64,000 nucleotides of DNA from Fragilaria crotonensis (taxonomy: Eukaryota; Bacillariophyta; Fragilariophyceae; Fragilariales; Fragilariaceae). How positions within the stretch are numbered: position 1 is the stretch's first letter; every line of letters begins with the position of its first letter. The stretch covers positions 1 through 64,000 of the forward strand of contig JAKSYS010000167.1 in NCBI GenBank assembly GCA_022925895.1. Direction: 5' to 3'. Made by a program: the position numbers and the translations under genes. The notes beneath the pieces are model-generated. The model worked only from the letters and a program-made list of their open reading frames with translations, made no database searches and had not been told where the DNA came from. This document shows, piece after piece, positions 10,826 through 22,375 of this stretch.

Positions 10826-11902
10826 TTAATAAAGAGCCAGCGTCGATGGTTTGTGCCCCTCTTTGGTAACTCGTCGTGCTACTTCCCACAAATACTCGGC
10901 CTGGTCAGTATCGGGGTATCCCCAATCCACAGCACCAGTCATGGCTCTCGCATTGGCGAACAGCGATTCCACGTCTTCTCCCAACTCCTTTTGGGGCATC
11001 TTTCCGGTGATTGTCGCATACAAGACGCATCCAATGAGGTACGAACCAAAGACGGAGGGGTGGATATCGTAGACGTCAGTCAACAGGGACCATAAGTCGG
11101 GGTCTTCTTCGTAGACTGTCAAAAAAGCCAAACTGACAGGAGCGACCCTCGCCTTCTGTGTCGAAGGCAGAATATCCTGGAGGGTTTGCGCATACTGGAG
11201 AGATCCGTCGTAGATGAGAGAGGTGAATGTGGCGACATCCGTCATGCCTGTCATGTTGTTGTTTTGTGACCAAAACGCATGTGGGGATACAATGACAGGG
11301 ATGGCACCGTCGTTCTCCAAGTATTTCGCGTACGTGAGTTGCAATTCGGAAAGCGCCAGTTCGCGTGTCGCCTCGACTGCCATTCGCTTGGCATGATCGG
11401 AAAAAACGACGTAGTCGTACATGGTTTTGTTTTCAAGCTCGTCGGTGTAATAGAAGTAGTCATCACTCTGAAAGCAAGGATTGCGACCGTCGTTGTAGTA
11501 TGCGCCATTCTGATTCTGGTACAAGAGATTGCCATCAGATCCTTCAAAAAGTTGCTCGACTGTGCAAGCTCCGTAATCGTAAACACCCAAGCTGAGATTG
11601 TAGGCCGCGTTTGTCTGCCACAATGTGTACATGCCATTTCCAGTTTCGAGAATTGACACAAGGGATCCTCTTGAATGCAAGCAGGATTGTTGAGTCCATG
11701 CTCCAAGCGACATGGCCTCCATCATACGAGGCAAATCATTGATTGCAAGGAAACGATTTCCGACGAACGCGACTGTTATATTTCTGCTTCTATTATCTGC
11801 TCCTTGTCGTCGAGCCGAGCCCGCTGAGATAGCAATGATCAGGATTAACGCGACAGCCGCAGCACCTACAAGGTACACCTTCGGAATAGCAGGTGGTGAC
11901 AT
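10826..11902 (-). CDS. Membrane-anchored SGNH-hydrolase-like protein, nucleophile Ser replaced by Arg
   Basis: One exon, 358 residues. Residues about 9-27 form a hydrophobic segment with few charges before it, suggesting a signal anchor (type II) with a lumenal or extracellular body. The body matches the order of SGNH/GDSL-like hydrolases: block I VAFVGNRFLAINDLP (residues 44-58), a YDYVVFSDHAKRM segment (about 162-174) where relatives usually have WDYVVLQ-x-QS, and the C-terminal D-I-HPSVFGSYL block (Asp279, His281). In active relatives block I reads G-N-S, the Ser being the nucleophile; here it is GNR with codon CGT, one base from Ser AGT. The Asp-x-His part is kept. The sequence therefore suggests a pseudo-enzyme, perhaps a binding protein. 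Several N-x-S/T sites are present. The family call is by motif and moderately sure. Confidence 0.6.
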   Translation of the reverse strand: MSPPAIPKVYLVGAAAVALILIIAISAGSARRQGADNRSRNITVAFVGNRFLAINDLPRMMEAMSLGAWTQQSCLHSRGSLVSILETGNGMYTLWQTNAAYNLSLGVYDYGACTVEQLFEGSDGNLLYQNQNGAYYNDGRNPCFQSDDYFYYTDELENKTMYDYVVFSDHAKRMAVEATRELALSELQLTYAKYLENDGAIPVIVSPHAFWSQNNNMTGMTDVATFTSLIYDGSLQYAQTLQDILPSTQKARVAPVSLAFLTVYEEDPDLWSLLTDVYDIHPSVFGSYLIGCVLYATITGKMPQKELGEDVESLFANARAMTGAVDWGYPDTDQAEYLWEVARRVTKEGHKPSTLALY

Positions 11903-14900
11903 ACTGGGTGGTTCGGATTGATCACGGTCGAAAAGATGTGGCTGTGATGATGAGTGGGGTTGGGCTTGCAGTTGATAGTTGATAGTCGATCAGGTATGTT
12001 GATGATAATGTTCAGTGATGTACAATAAACTCCAGACTCTGTAATAGTCCTACCCTACCAGGCTACTCGTACTTGTACCAGGTGAACAGCCTAAGGATGC
12101 GACGTGGAAACCGGTTCTTTTCTTTGCATAACGGTTGATTTCATCCTTTACTGGGAACTATTTATAGGTGCATACCGTTGAATAGACTTTTATAGACATG
12201 TCCGTTCAAAGAGATGTGCATATTCATGCATTGATACTTATAAAAATAGTGTAGACGATCTTCTCCTTGCTCGGGGCCGAAACAAGGAACACACACGTTT
12301 TCGACGATATGGCCTCCCACGTGCTCGCGCTCACAATGCATGCCTAAATTGAAGATCGCGCGACAGTACCAGTATCTCTGCTGGTTTTTTCTGTTGATCA
12401 TGAATTGCAGCATGGCAATGGTGTTGATTGGACTGCAGCTGCAACCAAGCTTACAGGACATTGAAGAATGAGGTCAACAATGAAAAGAAGATTTAAGATT
12501 CTTTTGTTGAAGTGTCAACCAGTGGGATTGAATGGTTGTTCCTGGAAATGGTGGGATTAAGTATGTGGTGGATGGGATTGAATTATTACCAGACTCACAA
12601 AGATTCCATGATTGAAGGCTACAAATGAGAACTTACCTTTGAATTGAAATTTATGGAGCAACAAATCAGTAAGCAGTAAGCTCACAATTAAAACAACTAA
12701 GATTTAGTACTGGACGAAATAGTACTGAACATTAACACTACGGTATTTGAATCCGATAATCTGATCGGAAATTGGATCCCGGAATTCTAAACATGTGATA
12801 TGTCGGGAGTCGGGAGTCGGGATTTTCCTACGTTTCCAACTTTCAGATACTACAGTACACGCTAAAAAAATGCGGACTGCTATCTCAGGACCGTTTTGGG
12901 TCCTCGGTCCTCGGTCCTCGGTACTTGTACCGTCGATTCGACTTCGGAGTCTCCCTCAAATCAAGTGCTGATATTTGGGGCCTCATGGTTGAGGCCCCAA
13001 AAAACACAAATCATAACACAAGCACATTCTGTTCCACATGTTAACTTTCATTGGTAACTCCTGCCAAATGGAGATAGATTTGTGTTTGACAGAGTGGAGT
13101 CTAGTGTTTGAGCAAAGTTGCTCATTCAGGACAGCAAAAAGATCAAAAATACATCAATTTGCAGGAACTGTGAGCAAGGAATTGTACCTATTATTGTGAG
13201 TTGGAATTGTACTACAATTGATGAAGACCTCTATCCATAGAAACTAAGCCTTGGTCTCTCAACTACCTAGTACTAAGACCTTTTCCTGCACCCAAAGACC
13301 ACTAACTATGTGCAAGAATCACATTGCGTGCATGGTTGTTCAACATTGCTCTAATACCAACCAAAAAGCCAACAAGAAAATAGACACAAATGTGTGAATG
13401 GCTGCCTTGTACATAGCTAATTCCTCTTGACAAAGAAAGTGACAACTAGGCTGCATGGGGTCCTGGTGAGAAGGGACGCATAACAGGCAGCACCAAAGCC
13501 TCTTCATTGGCTGGCAAGAATAGCACCATCTTTCTAGAAGTGTTGACAGTGCTGGTGCTGGTGAATGAGGGGAGGAACTGGCAACGATCAGTACTAGTAC
13601 CATACCTTTAGCTACATGAAGTGTGAGGTGCCCAACCTTGCCATGCAATCATGGTTGACACTAGATTCATGAGAGAATTAGATGCATGGAATTCTGACGA
13701 ATGTATGAGGAGGAGAGTGTGTGCAACACCATTGCTGTTGATGCCATTGTACCGTACTACTGGTATTCTGTCAGTAACGCAAGAACAGCTTGCGTTCTTA
13801 GTAGCATTTGACATTAGAACAACTGCCTGGATGCATCACCAAGCAGGTTGCCTCATAGCTACTAATAGAAGTCTTAAGTTGGACTCATCACTGTACACCA
13901 GAGAGATTTTGCAGCCACTCTATTGAAAGAAAAGAAGAAACAAATCAAATGTATGTCCTGCTGTGACCAGATACTACCCCTAATGGGATCCCATCTGATG
14001 GATTCTTCCATACTAAGGGTTCACTAGAATGACGGTCGTGGTACGGCAGAAAATTGGACTTGTTCCTGGAGTACTGAGTATGCAGTAGACAGATATCAGG
14101 AGCCTACTACATCAGTTGGGCGTCGGTTGAAGCCTAGTACCCTAGATGTTTGCTAGGTGGACTTTCATACTTAGTAGGCTGGATGTATGATCAGCAGTCT
14201 GAGAATGATCAAGTGATAATTGTCCAGGTTATGACTCGGTTTCCAAGTCTTAAAGGTTCAGACATAACGTTAAGTGATACTCAATTGTTGGATGATGAGG
14301 TGCTGGTTCTTGGCAATCAGACAAGGAACTGGAAATACGCAGAAACAGGCGGGAGCCGATGATAGACGTTTGATGCCTCATGTCACATGTCTCATGTCTG
14401 ATCCCTTTTTAATTCTGCGACCTGGCAATCGTTTGACTGCGGCTTGCAGTAATGGTGGGTGGCGTGCAGCGTGCATCGGTACTACTGTATCAGCTAATTG
14501 GACATAGACTGAGGACGGAGTACGGAATCCTTGTACTGTACGATGTCCTACAAACCTTGAACCTGGGGAGCCTACGCCACTCCATACGAGCACTATGATA
14601 CTTGTACTTGGTTCTACTAGACTTGTACTGGTAAGACAAATACGATCCAAATTACATTGTACTCCGATGTTGACGTACTTGTACTTGTACTACCGGTACT
14701 TGTACATATTCACAATTGCGTACAAGTACTGGAGTACTCGAGTATTGGAATTTGGAATTTGGACAATGCTACATCCCTACTGTACTGGCGTACATTGTAT
14801 TGTAGGAGCATGGAGTATACTGGAAACTGGAACCATGTTACTGTTGCATCTTTTTACTTCTGTACTCAAACCTCAAACGTGGACGAGATGCGCGCTTGCA

Positions 14901-15079
14901 GACTGCCACAAAGCTGCACGACAAAGTGGCACACTTTTACGATTGAAGGGGGAGAGGTGAGCCTCGTCCAACGCTGTGCACTCAATCAGAAGAGTGAAAC
15001 GCACATTAACACACTTTGTAACTTGCAAGAGCTGTTTCTGTTATTGCTACACTCTCGGGATACACCCGCACACACCCTC
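11903..15079. other. Long gene-poor region
   Basis: About 3.2 kb with no supported gene. It contains short tandem motifs (GGGAGTC repeats near 12808, CCTCGGT repeats near 12902), one strong hairpin (listed separately) and a GTAC-rich stretch at about 14520-14860 just upstream of the PH/EDR2 gene. Short open frames at 13340-13926 and 14150-14500 resemble nothing and overlap on both strands. Confidence 0.4.
12974..13001. repeat. Perfect 12-bp hairpin with a 4-nt loop
   Basis: TTTGGGGCCTCA and its exact reverse complement TGAGGCCCCAAA are separated by TGGT. The stem is GC-rich and perfect, well beyond chance expectation in this base composition. No gene end is adjacent. It could be part of a structured RNA or of a small foldback element; nothing else supports either. 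Confidence 0.7.
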
Positions 15080-17914
15080 ATGTCACAAGGATCTAACACC
15101 GGCATGCCGCTGGTGAAAGTGAAGGGCTCCATCATTGGAGTACGAACTCCGTCTGGAGAACATCTAGACCAATTGCAAACGGTTCAATCCATCGATACAG
15201 ATGATGACATACCAGCATCCGAATCGCGGCAACGACTCTACTCCGAAGATGATGAAGAAATTCGCATGGCCAAAGCAATGGCCATGGCGATTCACAATAA
15301 TCCTCATTTAAAACCTGAAGAAGTTCAGAAAATGATGGAAGAACAGTTTAAGGTATCCAAACCCGTCCCAGTACCTCCAGTCAAACAAGACGAACAACCT
15401 AGTATTTTACAGCCTCTAGCCAAGTCTCTGGCGGGGCTGAACACCGAAACGGAGAACGACCCCAAGAAGGAATGGAAACCACCTCTGAATCCCTTTGCGA
15501 ACCTTCAGGAGAGCATGTACAAGACACAAGAAATGGCCAAGCAACGTTTTCAAGAAATTGTTCAAGGAGGCAAGCCTGTCGAATCCAAGTCCCCCGACGT
15601 GAGCACTGCGACGACTGCCAACGGGGTTGCCTCTGCACACGCGCCCGACAGGAAAATTCCAAGGCTGAGCAGATTCGCGATGTACCGTCGGTGTCGCCGC
15701 AACGCGCTCAATCTATTTCTGTCGCCTTGCCCAATTTGCACCATTTCGCCACATCGATCATGCATCCGGTAGATGCAGAAACCAGTCAGCGATTCGAAGC
15801 TTCGCCTGTCACACTCTCATCTCTGGTTTGGAAGCGACGATCGGGAATGGGAAAGTTTTCAGGAAATTCCTGGGAACGACGCAAGTTGGTGATGCGAGGA
15901 TACATCTTGGCATACTACAAGACTGGTTTGGATGACATGGATGATTCAGCATCCGACTTTGGCAGTGACTTGATGCCATCCTTGTCTTCGGCAGATGATG
16001 AGGAAAAGAAGCCCACCTGGTTGGAGCAGGCAGCCATTAATCTCACCAAGTCGAACATGGCCTCGTCTTTTGGCATTGCCGGCCCGGAGGAAGACCCATC
16101 GAAGCCACGAGGTGCTTTAGACTTGAGGAAAGAGAAAGCTTCAGTTTGCGCTAGCATGGGACACTCGGGTGCCCCCACCCCCTTTTGTCTTTCAATCAAG
16201 GTTGGCACTGACACTAGGTGGAAATTGTGTTTCGATTCGCATCGATTGCAGATGGAGTGGTTGGCTGCATTGACCGATGTGGTTGTTAAATCATGTGTCG
16301 ATAGTTACAATGCACATCTATTGGCCGCTGCCGATCCCAGATCCACTCTCAAGTTGACCACCGCCAAAGAGGTATGGCACCCACCACCTTGCCTGGAAGG
16401 AGAGGCGGGGACCAAGTTGTGGACCATGTCCAACTACTTTATCGGTGCGCGCACTAATTCTCGAGACTTAGCCACCTTCCACGAGAAGCTTGAGGAAGAT
16501 TCGACCGATGTAGAGGAAGAGGCTGTCGATTTGGAAGAGGAACGAGTCATCGAGTATGTATCAAAGGACGAGGTGATTGAGGTTTCCTTACCAATCGACG
16601 GTGAGGCTACGGAAGAAACAGAACAGACTCAACCGTACTGGGTTCTCCGTGAGTCCGATCTTTATGTCGCAGCTGCCATCGTCAACGCTGCCATGCTGTT
16701 TTCGCATGCGTCATCGACAACGCCGCATCGCTTTTGGCATATTGCGACCTTTGCCAATCTAGGCCTCTACCTCTTGCTTTCAAAACATAAGCCTGATGAT
16801 ATTGACAAGAAGAAGAGTGATCGCGCTCCTGTATTGGTGTCTGTAGATACAACTGCGGTGGCGATGAAAGTGATTTCGAAAGAGACGATTGTCACACCTG
16901 GAAAGGTGTCAAGAGTGGGTGATGTTCTAGAGGCAGTCAAGAAGGAGCCTCTGCCAGTTTTCAAGCCGCAAGCTGGCTCCACTACCGTTAAGATCCTCAA
17001 CCCTACTGATTCAACAGACAGACGTGGGCACGCCTTTTGTGGCTGGCGACAGATCCCTCCAGAAAGGTTGATGATTCGCTCCCATGGCTATAAATCAACA
17101 AAAAAAGGTTCCTTCGCCAGGATCACTGTACGATTGTGTCAGTGTTGACATGTTCGAATCAGCTCAGCAGTGCCTTAACATGGCTAAGCGCGTTGTTCTT
17201 CCCAAGGTCAGCATCGAGAATGGGCCAGGTCCGAAGACTTGGAAAACTCCAGATATATTCGTCATTTCAGTCTCAATCCCAATCGAAGCACCAGCCTCCG
17301 TTTTCGCACCAACGGTGGAAGATGGAAGAGGGTACACAATTTGCCTTTATTTTGTGTTGCGAGAGGACACGCGTGAGATTCTCCGCCGAGTTACCGCACA
17401 AGATTACGACCCGTCGCAAGAAAAGGTTGGTAATATCCAAAAGAGCAAAGTCAATGCTGTTAGGCTCTTTGAGCAGTGGTGTCGACGAGCTCCAAACGAT
17501 CCAGACTTCCAGGCTCGTTTCAAATTCGTTCCTATCATTTCTAATATGAAGGAAGCTGGCTTGCCTACTTGGATGCATGGTTACATCGGAAAGCCTGTTC
17601 TCATCAAGCGCAAGAACAAGACCGGATACTTGTTCAGTCATCCCGAACTCTCTGCTATGGAGTTCGACATCTCGCTCCATCCGTTTCCATACCTGGCCAA
17701 ACAAGCCATTAGCTACCTCTACAATCAAAAGGTGTTCAAGAACTTGATCGTGCCTTGCGGCTTTGTGGTGGAATCACGCGATGATGATGAACTTCCTGAA
17801 TGCCTCATTGGTCTCGCAGAGATATGCTACCCAAATTCTGATTTTTTCTTGCAGGGCGATGATTTGTTTGCCGGGACAAGCCCCAAGTCACACGAAGTTG
17901 AGGCGACAGAATAA
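15080..17914 (+). CDS. PH-domain protein with C-terminal EDR2_C (DUF1336) domain, apparent A-run frameshift
   Basis: The start is ATG at 15080 (MSQGSNTGMPLVKVKGS). A 53-bp GT-AG intron (15599-15651, GTGAGC...CGACAG) joins frame SKSPD to ENSKAEQIRD. A PH domain follows: KRRSGMGKFSGNSWERRKLV, then RGYILAYYK, ending WKLCFDSHRLQMEWLAALTD. There are acidic stretches, two hydrophobic segments (about 16660-16790), and an EDR2_C domain from RGHAFCGWRQIPPER through PSPGSLYDCVSVDMF to LIGLAEICYPN. In plants, PH-EDR2_C proteins bind phosphoinositides at membranes. The reading frame changes by one base at an A7 run (17099-17105), in the middle of the conserved start of EDR2_C; A6 would keep it open. No splice pair fits there. 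This is a true frameshift allele, a sequencing error in a homopolymer, or slippage. The rest of the 276-codon 3' frame is well conserved, which favours an error or a recent event. Confidence 0.75.
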
Positions 17915-18534
17915 TGAAATTCACCCTAATGGTAGACTGTGCGCTAAATGCTGACTCCTGACGCCAAGGGGGTGCCATTAGATATAGAATCCGGTGGAGA
18001 TCTTAACACCGAGATTTGTTATTTGCAGAACGATCCAACAAAACATTGGCATCCGAGTATCGCTCTGACACTGGTCGTCCCAGGCGTCGCACTGGGAGCA
18101 AGCTGATAAGCCGGAAAAAACCATTTTGATCCGAGCGTTTGACGTAATCCAAGATGTTCGGTCTCCACGCCATGAATGATGGAGGAGCAAACCATGGTTG
18201 GGTCATGAGAAAACATTTGTGGGGTTCTATTGGTCTGGATGAGTCCGTCGCATGAGATAGCTTGTTCTGCATCAGTGCACAGGTATTGAGGCCTGTATGA
18301 CTCAGTTCGCAAACACACCAAGGGTCAGTGCCGCTTCATATGTCTTGAGTTTATGTATGATTGATCTTCCTCCACAGACTCACCGGCGTGACGTGCCGCT
18401 TCACATGTTATGTGATGTGGCATCATCGACCAACGTGCTCATGCACCTCCCAGGTGGACTGCGATCCATGCACACACAGTCACAACCAGGATGTCGGATG
18501 GAATCTAATTTCTGCCATCCTCACAAAACTTGGG
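17915..18534. other. Intergenic, convergent gene ends
   Basis: This lies between the PH/EDR2 gene (+) and the SDR gene (-). Three overlapping minus-strand open frames (17978-18321) are short, in different frames and unrecognised. No supported gene. Confidence 0.35.
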
Positions 18535-19275
18535 CTATAAGGAAATTAGGCCACTGCATTCAATAGCTTCGCCCGTAATGTAACGAGCACGTTCACAGCT
18601 CGCTAGAAATAAAATGAGATTCGCGACATCTTCTGGGCGACCAAAATCGCGTAAAGCCACCTTTTGTCGGATTTGATCTTGGACCTTTTCCGGAACAGAC
18701 TTCACCATGGGTGTTTCAATGAACCCAGGACATACGCAATTGACTCGAACGTTTCGGTGGGCTACTTCTTTGGCCAGCGCCTTGGTAAAGCTCCATACTC
18801 CCCCCTTGCTCGCCGCGTAGTTGGTTTGGCCTAAATTTCCCTGGAGCGCGACGACCGAGCTCACGTTGACAATGGCTCCTCCATCGGGGAAAGAATGCTG
18901 GTTCAGGAATTCGCGGCAGCACAAAAACGTTCCTGTGAGATTGACATCGAGGACTGATTGCCACTGAGAGGCAAGGTCCATTTTGCCAATCCATCCGTCT
19001 CGTGTTATGCCGGCACAGTTGATTAGTATGGACGATTCAGAGGGAAACGATCGAAAAAGGTGCTGGACTTGAGACTCCTTCGAGACATCACAGACTCTGC
19101 TCTGGGATGAGGAACCACATTCTTGTTGAATGGTATGTAACTGACTTTCATCAGAATCCACCAACACGACTTGGCAAGAGGCTTCGTGGCAAAGTGCTTT
19201 CGCAACCGCCGCTCCAATTCCAGAACTGGCACCTGTTACGATCGCTGTTTTGTTAGCCATTTGCAGCCAGGACAT
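18535..19275 (-). CDS. Short-chain dehydrogenase/reductase, FabG-like (3-oxoacyl-ACP reductase type)
   Basis: 246 residues, the usual classical-SDR length. NAD(P) is bound by TGASSGIG (residues 14-21) and NCAGIT (about 86-91). The catalytic set is Asn112 (NLTGTF), Ser in VNVSS (139/140), Tyr153 and Lys157 (YAASK). CPGFIETPM and a late ITGEAIECSG follow, the latter where FabG proteins have ITGQ-x-x-x-x-DGG. It would reduce a 3-oxoacyl or similar carbonyl group with NAD(P)H. Asp at the end of strand 2 (VLVDSD) suggests NAD(H) preference. Two possible starts lie five codons apart (MSWLQ and MANKT); neither gives an obvious plastid or mitochondrial presequence, so a cytosolic place is likely. Substrate specificity cannot be read; carbonyl reductase or 17-beta-HSD8-like activity is the main alternative. 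Confidence 0.85.
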   Translation of the reverse strand: MSWLQMANKTAIVTGASSGIGAAVAKALCHEASCQVVLVDSDESQLHTIQQECGSSSQSRVCDVSKESQVQHLFRSFPSESSILINCAGITRDGWIGKMDLASQWQSVLDVNLTGTFLCCREFLNQHSFPDGGAIVNVSSVVALQGNLGQTNYAASKGGVWSFTKALAKEVAHRNVRVNCVCPGFIETPMVKSVPEKVQDQIRQKVALRDFGRPEDVANLILFLASCERARYITGEAIECSGLISL

Positions 19276-19379
19276 GACAAGACGAGATGCAATAAACTGA
19301 TGATGAACGCTTCATGCACAACATGGTGTGCAAACAAACATAATCCGAAGCGAAGAGATATCAAAGTAGAAGTATACCT

Positions 19380-19560
19380 GGTACAAGTACTGTAGTACAA
19401 GTACTGTATTCTCTACCTGGCGTACCTCGTACGTCGTACCACCGGAACTGGTACGTATACAGCTGTACTCTGGGGACGTACGTAGTACATACGAGGGCGA
19501 CCACCGTATGTGCTGCAACGGGTAAAAATACGGTACCAGCATTAGTACATTAGAACTACC
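19380..19560. repeat. GTAC-rich intergenic island
   Basis: Dense GTAC tetranucleotides in forms such as GGTACAAGTACTGTAGTAC and CGTACGTAGTACAT, just upstream of the SDR gene. Similar islands occur at about 6130-6420, 14520-14860, 23690-23950, 37140-37200, 38085-38215, 60040-60460 and 63580-63720, all outside the intact genes. Confidence 0.6.
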
Positions 19561-19789
19561 GTTGTCCTCCATCCGATTTTTTCATATGTAGCTGAAAACG
19601 TCAAGGCCGTTGTTGGTTGTTGTGCTAGTAGTAGAGTACGGCAAAACAAAAAACAGTAGCGAGAAGCCTAAAGTTTCGATCATTCATAACCTCTATACTA
19701 AAAAGGTTATGGAAACTTAAATCCATGACGACGTAGTCACGCCCCCTCAAAAGTTTGAGGTGACCATAGCCATAACATTAAAGTTAGCA

Positions 19790-20940
19790 TTCATAACCTA
19801 TTGATCCAGCAGTAAAATCGTTGCATGCTTTCCACACCGTATTGTGTTTATTGTTCCAGCTATGATGAGCAATCTGCACAAGGAGAGTCATCTCAAACAT
19901 GACCGAAAGGTTACAACAACAATCTGAGGTGCCAGAAAGGTTTATGAGGCTGGTCCCACCTCGGATCAGTTTCATTTAATCTTAATTAGACCTAAATTGA
20001 ATGAGATGTGGTCCAATACGAGGTCAAGAAGAAATTGTGTCTGAAGTCAGAATTGTATTAATGGTCGTGGAACCAATCTGAAGCAACAGAAAGTTCTGTG
20101 AGCATCCCTGGACCTTTCTGGATTAGTTCCATTTTCCCAAGTGGTAAAAGACTGAAAAAGACACAGTCCGATGTGAGGTTTGGAAATTGCATTCAAACTC
20201 GGACTATTCTAATAAGGTTGCAAAAACTAACTGATGCAGCAGAAAGTTTGTAAAGCTTACAGAATCTTGGACCAGTTAGTTACATTTATGATTGGTCCTC
20301 AATTGAGACCATTCTGGATCAGTTTCATTTTCCCGATTGGAAAAACTGAAAGAAGACACAGCCCGACGTGAGGTCGAGAAACTGCGTCCCAACTTGGACT
20401 TTTTACTAATAAAGGTTGCAAAAACAATCTGATACAACAGAATGTTTGTAAAGCTTATTGAACCTTGGAGCAGTTTCATTTTTAATGGGTCCTAAATTGA
20501 ATTAGAAATGGTCTGATATGAGGTCAAGAAATTGAATCTGGAGTCAGAGGATAACAGTGTGGCACTAGTATATTGCTGGGTCTCAAGAGATGGCTTGCTT
20601 TTTGGAATTAAGGTTGCAACAACAATCTGAGGCAACAGAAAGTTTGTGAGGCTTGCACAACCTTGGGTAAGTTTCATTTTTCTAAATTGAACCTCTATTG
20701 TTTAAGACACAGTCCAATAGGAGGAGGAGAAATTGAGTCTGGTCTCAGACTATGGTGGGGTTGTCACAGCAGTACAAGTGCTGCTGGTGGGTCTTGAAAA
20801 ATGGTTTCATTAATTGAGGTTGCAACAACAATCTGTGCCAATGTAAAAGTTTGTGAGGCTGCCTGCCTAACCTCAGACCCATTTCATTTTACTTGAGTGG
20901 ACCAAAGTTGAATGAGATACATTCTGATATGAGGTCGGAC
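19790..20940. repeat. Degenerate tandem array, about 150-207 bp period, six clear units
   Basis: Units begin near 19905, 20065, 20215, 20412, 20610 and 20817, each with a form of GGTTGCAACAACAATCTGAGG, then CAACAGAAAGTTTGTGAGGCTT, CAGTTTCATTTT, CCTAAATTGAAT and GATATGAGGTC. A partial unit may lie near 19800. Divergence between units is high (roughly a fifth or more by eye), so the array is old. No unit is open. It resembles a decayed satellite rather than a gene. Confidence 0.75.
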
Positions 20941-22370
20941 TTCAAATACGTGCAAACCTTGGAAACATTGCAAATTGCAGCAACTTTAACGCTTAAATGT
21001 TTAATGTTACTGCATAATGAATACCGAGGTCTTTACTAATTCCAATATTCAACACCCAAAAGACAATAGAAAATGAGAGTTTGAAACTTTGATATCTGTG
21101 ATGTTTGTTTTGCCATGGTGGCCTCAAGTATGAACTGAGATGATCATGGCATTTTGCCAAAAATCATCAGATGTGAATTCCTTGAAATGAAACAAATGTA
21201 TGTGTCCATGGATGAACAACATTTTAATACAGGAATTGCTCCTAATTGAGTTCAAGCACGATCCTGAGAAATGCCCTGATAATTCATATGCAATTAAACC
21301 CATTTATCTTTGTTGATTTACCTTAAATGGTGTAAAATTAAGGATTGCCAGCATGCTACGGACTGTGCCTTACGCAATTCTGCTAGCATAGAATGCAGAA
21401 AAAATGCTGCAATAACTAGCTAGTACGCCATTGCAATATCTTCTACTCTCATTCATATTTGTCAATCCTGCTTGGTGGTGATGCAGCAGCCACTGTTCTC
21501 AATGTTCATAGTCAAATGCTTACTTATAGAGGAAGAGCAACTCACATTTTGTGGCAAAAGCAAACGAGCGTGGTTAAACTCTTGCGTGGACGTTGCTCCA
21601 GATTCCACAAGGTACCCAACCTGCTTTTCGCCCTCCCAATGTCGGGAGCAACGCATGAGGGATATATCATTATAAACTTGGGCTTTCCCTTCCCTGCAGG
21701 GTGGAGAAATTTGGTTACTAAACTTAGCAACAGTTCTCACAAATGATGTAATCTTTGACGCCCCTTGTTGTCTTACATCATCACTCATCTTCCTTGGCAC
21801 TAGCCGCAGTATCATGCACACGAGATTCCTGTTTCTCCAAGAAAAAATGATATAGAAAACCTTATCATTGGGTTATTAATGTCTCGGGCTTTTGGCAAGA
21901 GCGAAGTGTCATCCGGCCGTCGTAGCCTTCCCATATTTCAAGGTGGCGGCGCCTTAATACTCCTAACCCTATGTCCCTTGGTAGGCGTTAATTTGTCCCC
22001 TTGTGTGTCCGATACTGTATCAACCGTGACTGTAGGTCTGAAGAAATTTGTCAGTAACGTTTGTTTCTTATCAGGCGTCCGTACTTTTCCAAGCTTGAGC
22101 CAGGTGCATGTTACGAGGAACCCATCGTCGCCAAGAAGACGGCGTTTTCTTTAGAATCACAGATATAGGCAGGTGGTTTGCAACAATGTCAATCTCCTGC
22201 TCCTCGAAGTATGTCTGCGTGGCTGCACAGGTCCCCAATCTCTGCTACTCCTGCTTTCCTTTTTTTGAACAAGTTATACAGGTTAACCTTCATTGGGAAT
22301 GTTTTGCAATAACTCACTAGATACCCAAATTGGCACCTTCTCAATGTTGGAGGGAGCAAAGGATTGGGGA
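20941..22370. other. Gene-poor AT-rich region
   Basis: No supported gene. Open frames near 21460-21820 overlap on both strands and match nothing known to me. Confidence 0.35.
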
Positions 22371-22375
22371 TAAGA

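Noticed and set aside
14657-15079. In-frame upstream extension of the PH/EDR2 gene
   Set aside because: It is translated GTAC-rich intergenic DNA of odd composition; conserved-looking protein starts at the ATG at 15080.
15472-15651. Apparent coding sequence METTSESLCEPSGE... in frame 1
   Set aside because: The other frame gives the well-behaved exon 1 of the PH/EDR2 gene; frame 1 is real only after the intron end at 15651.
17978-18321. Three overlapping minus-strand open frames
   Set aside because: Different frames, no domain, no splice pattern that joins them.
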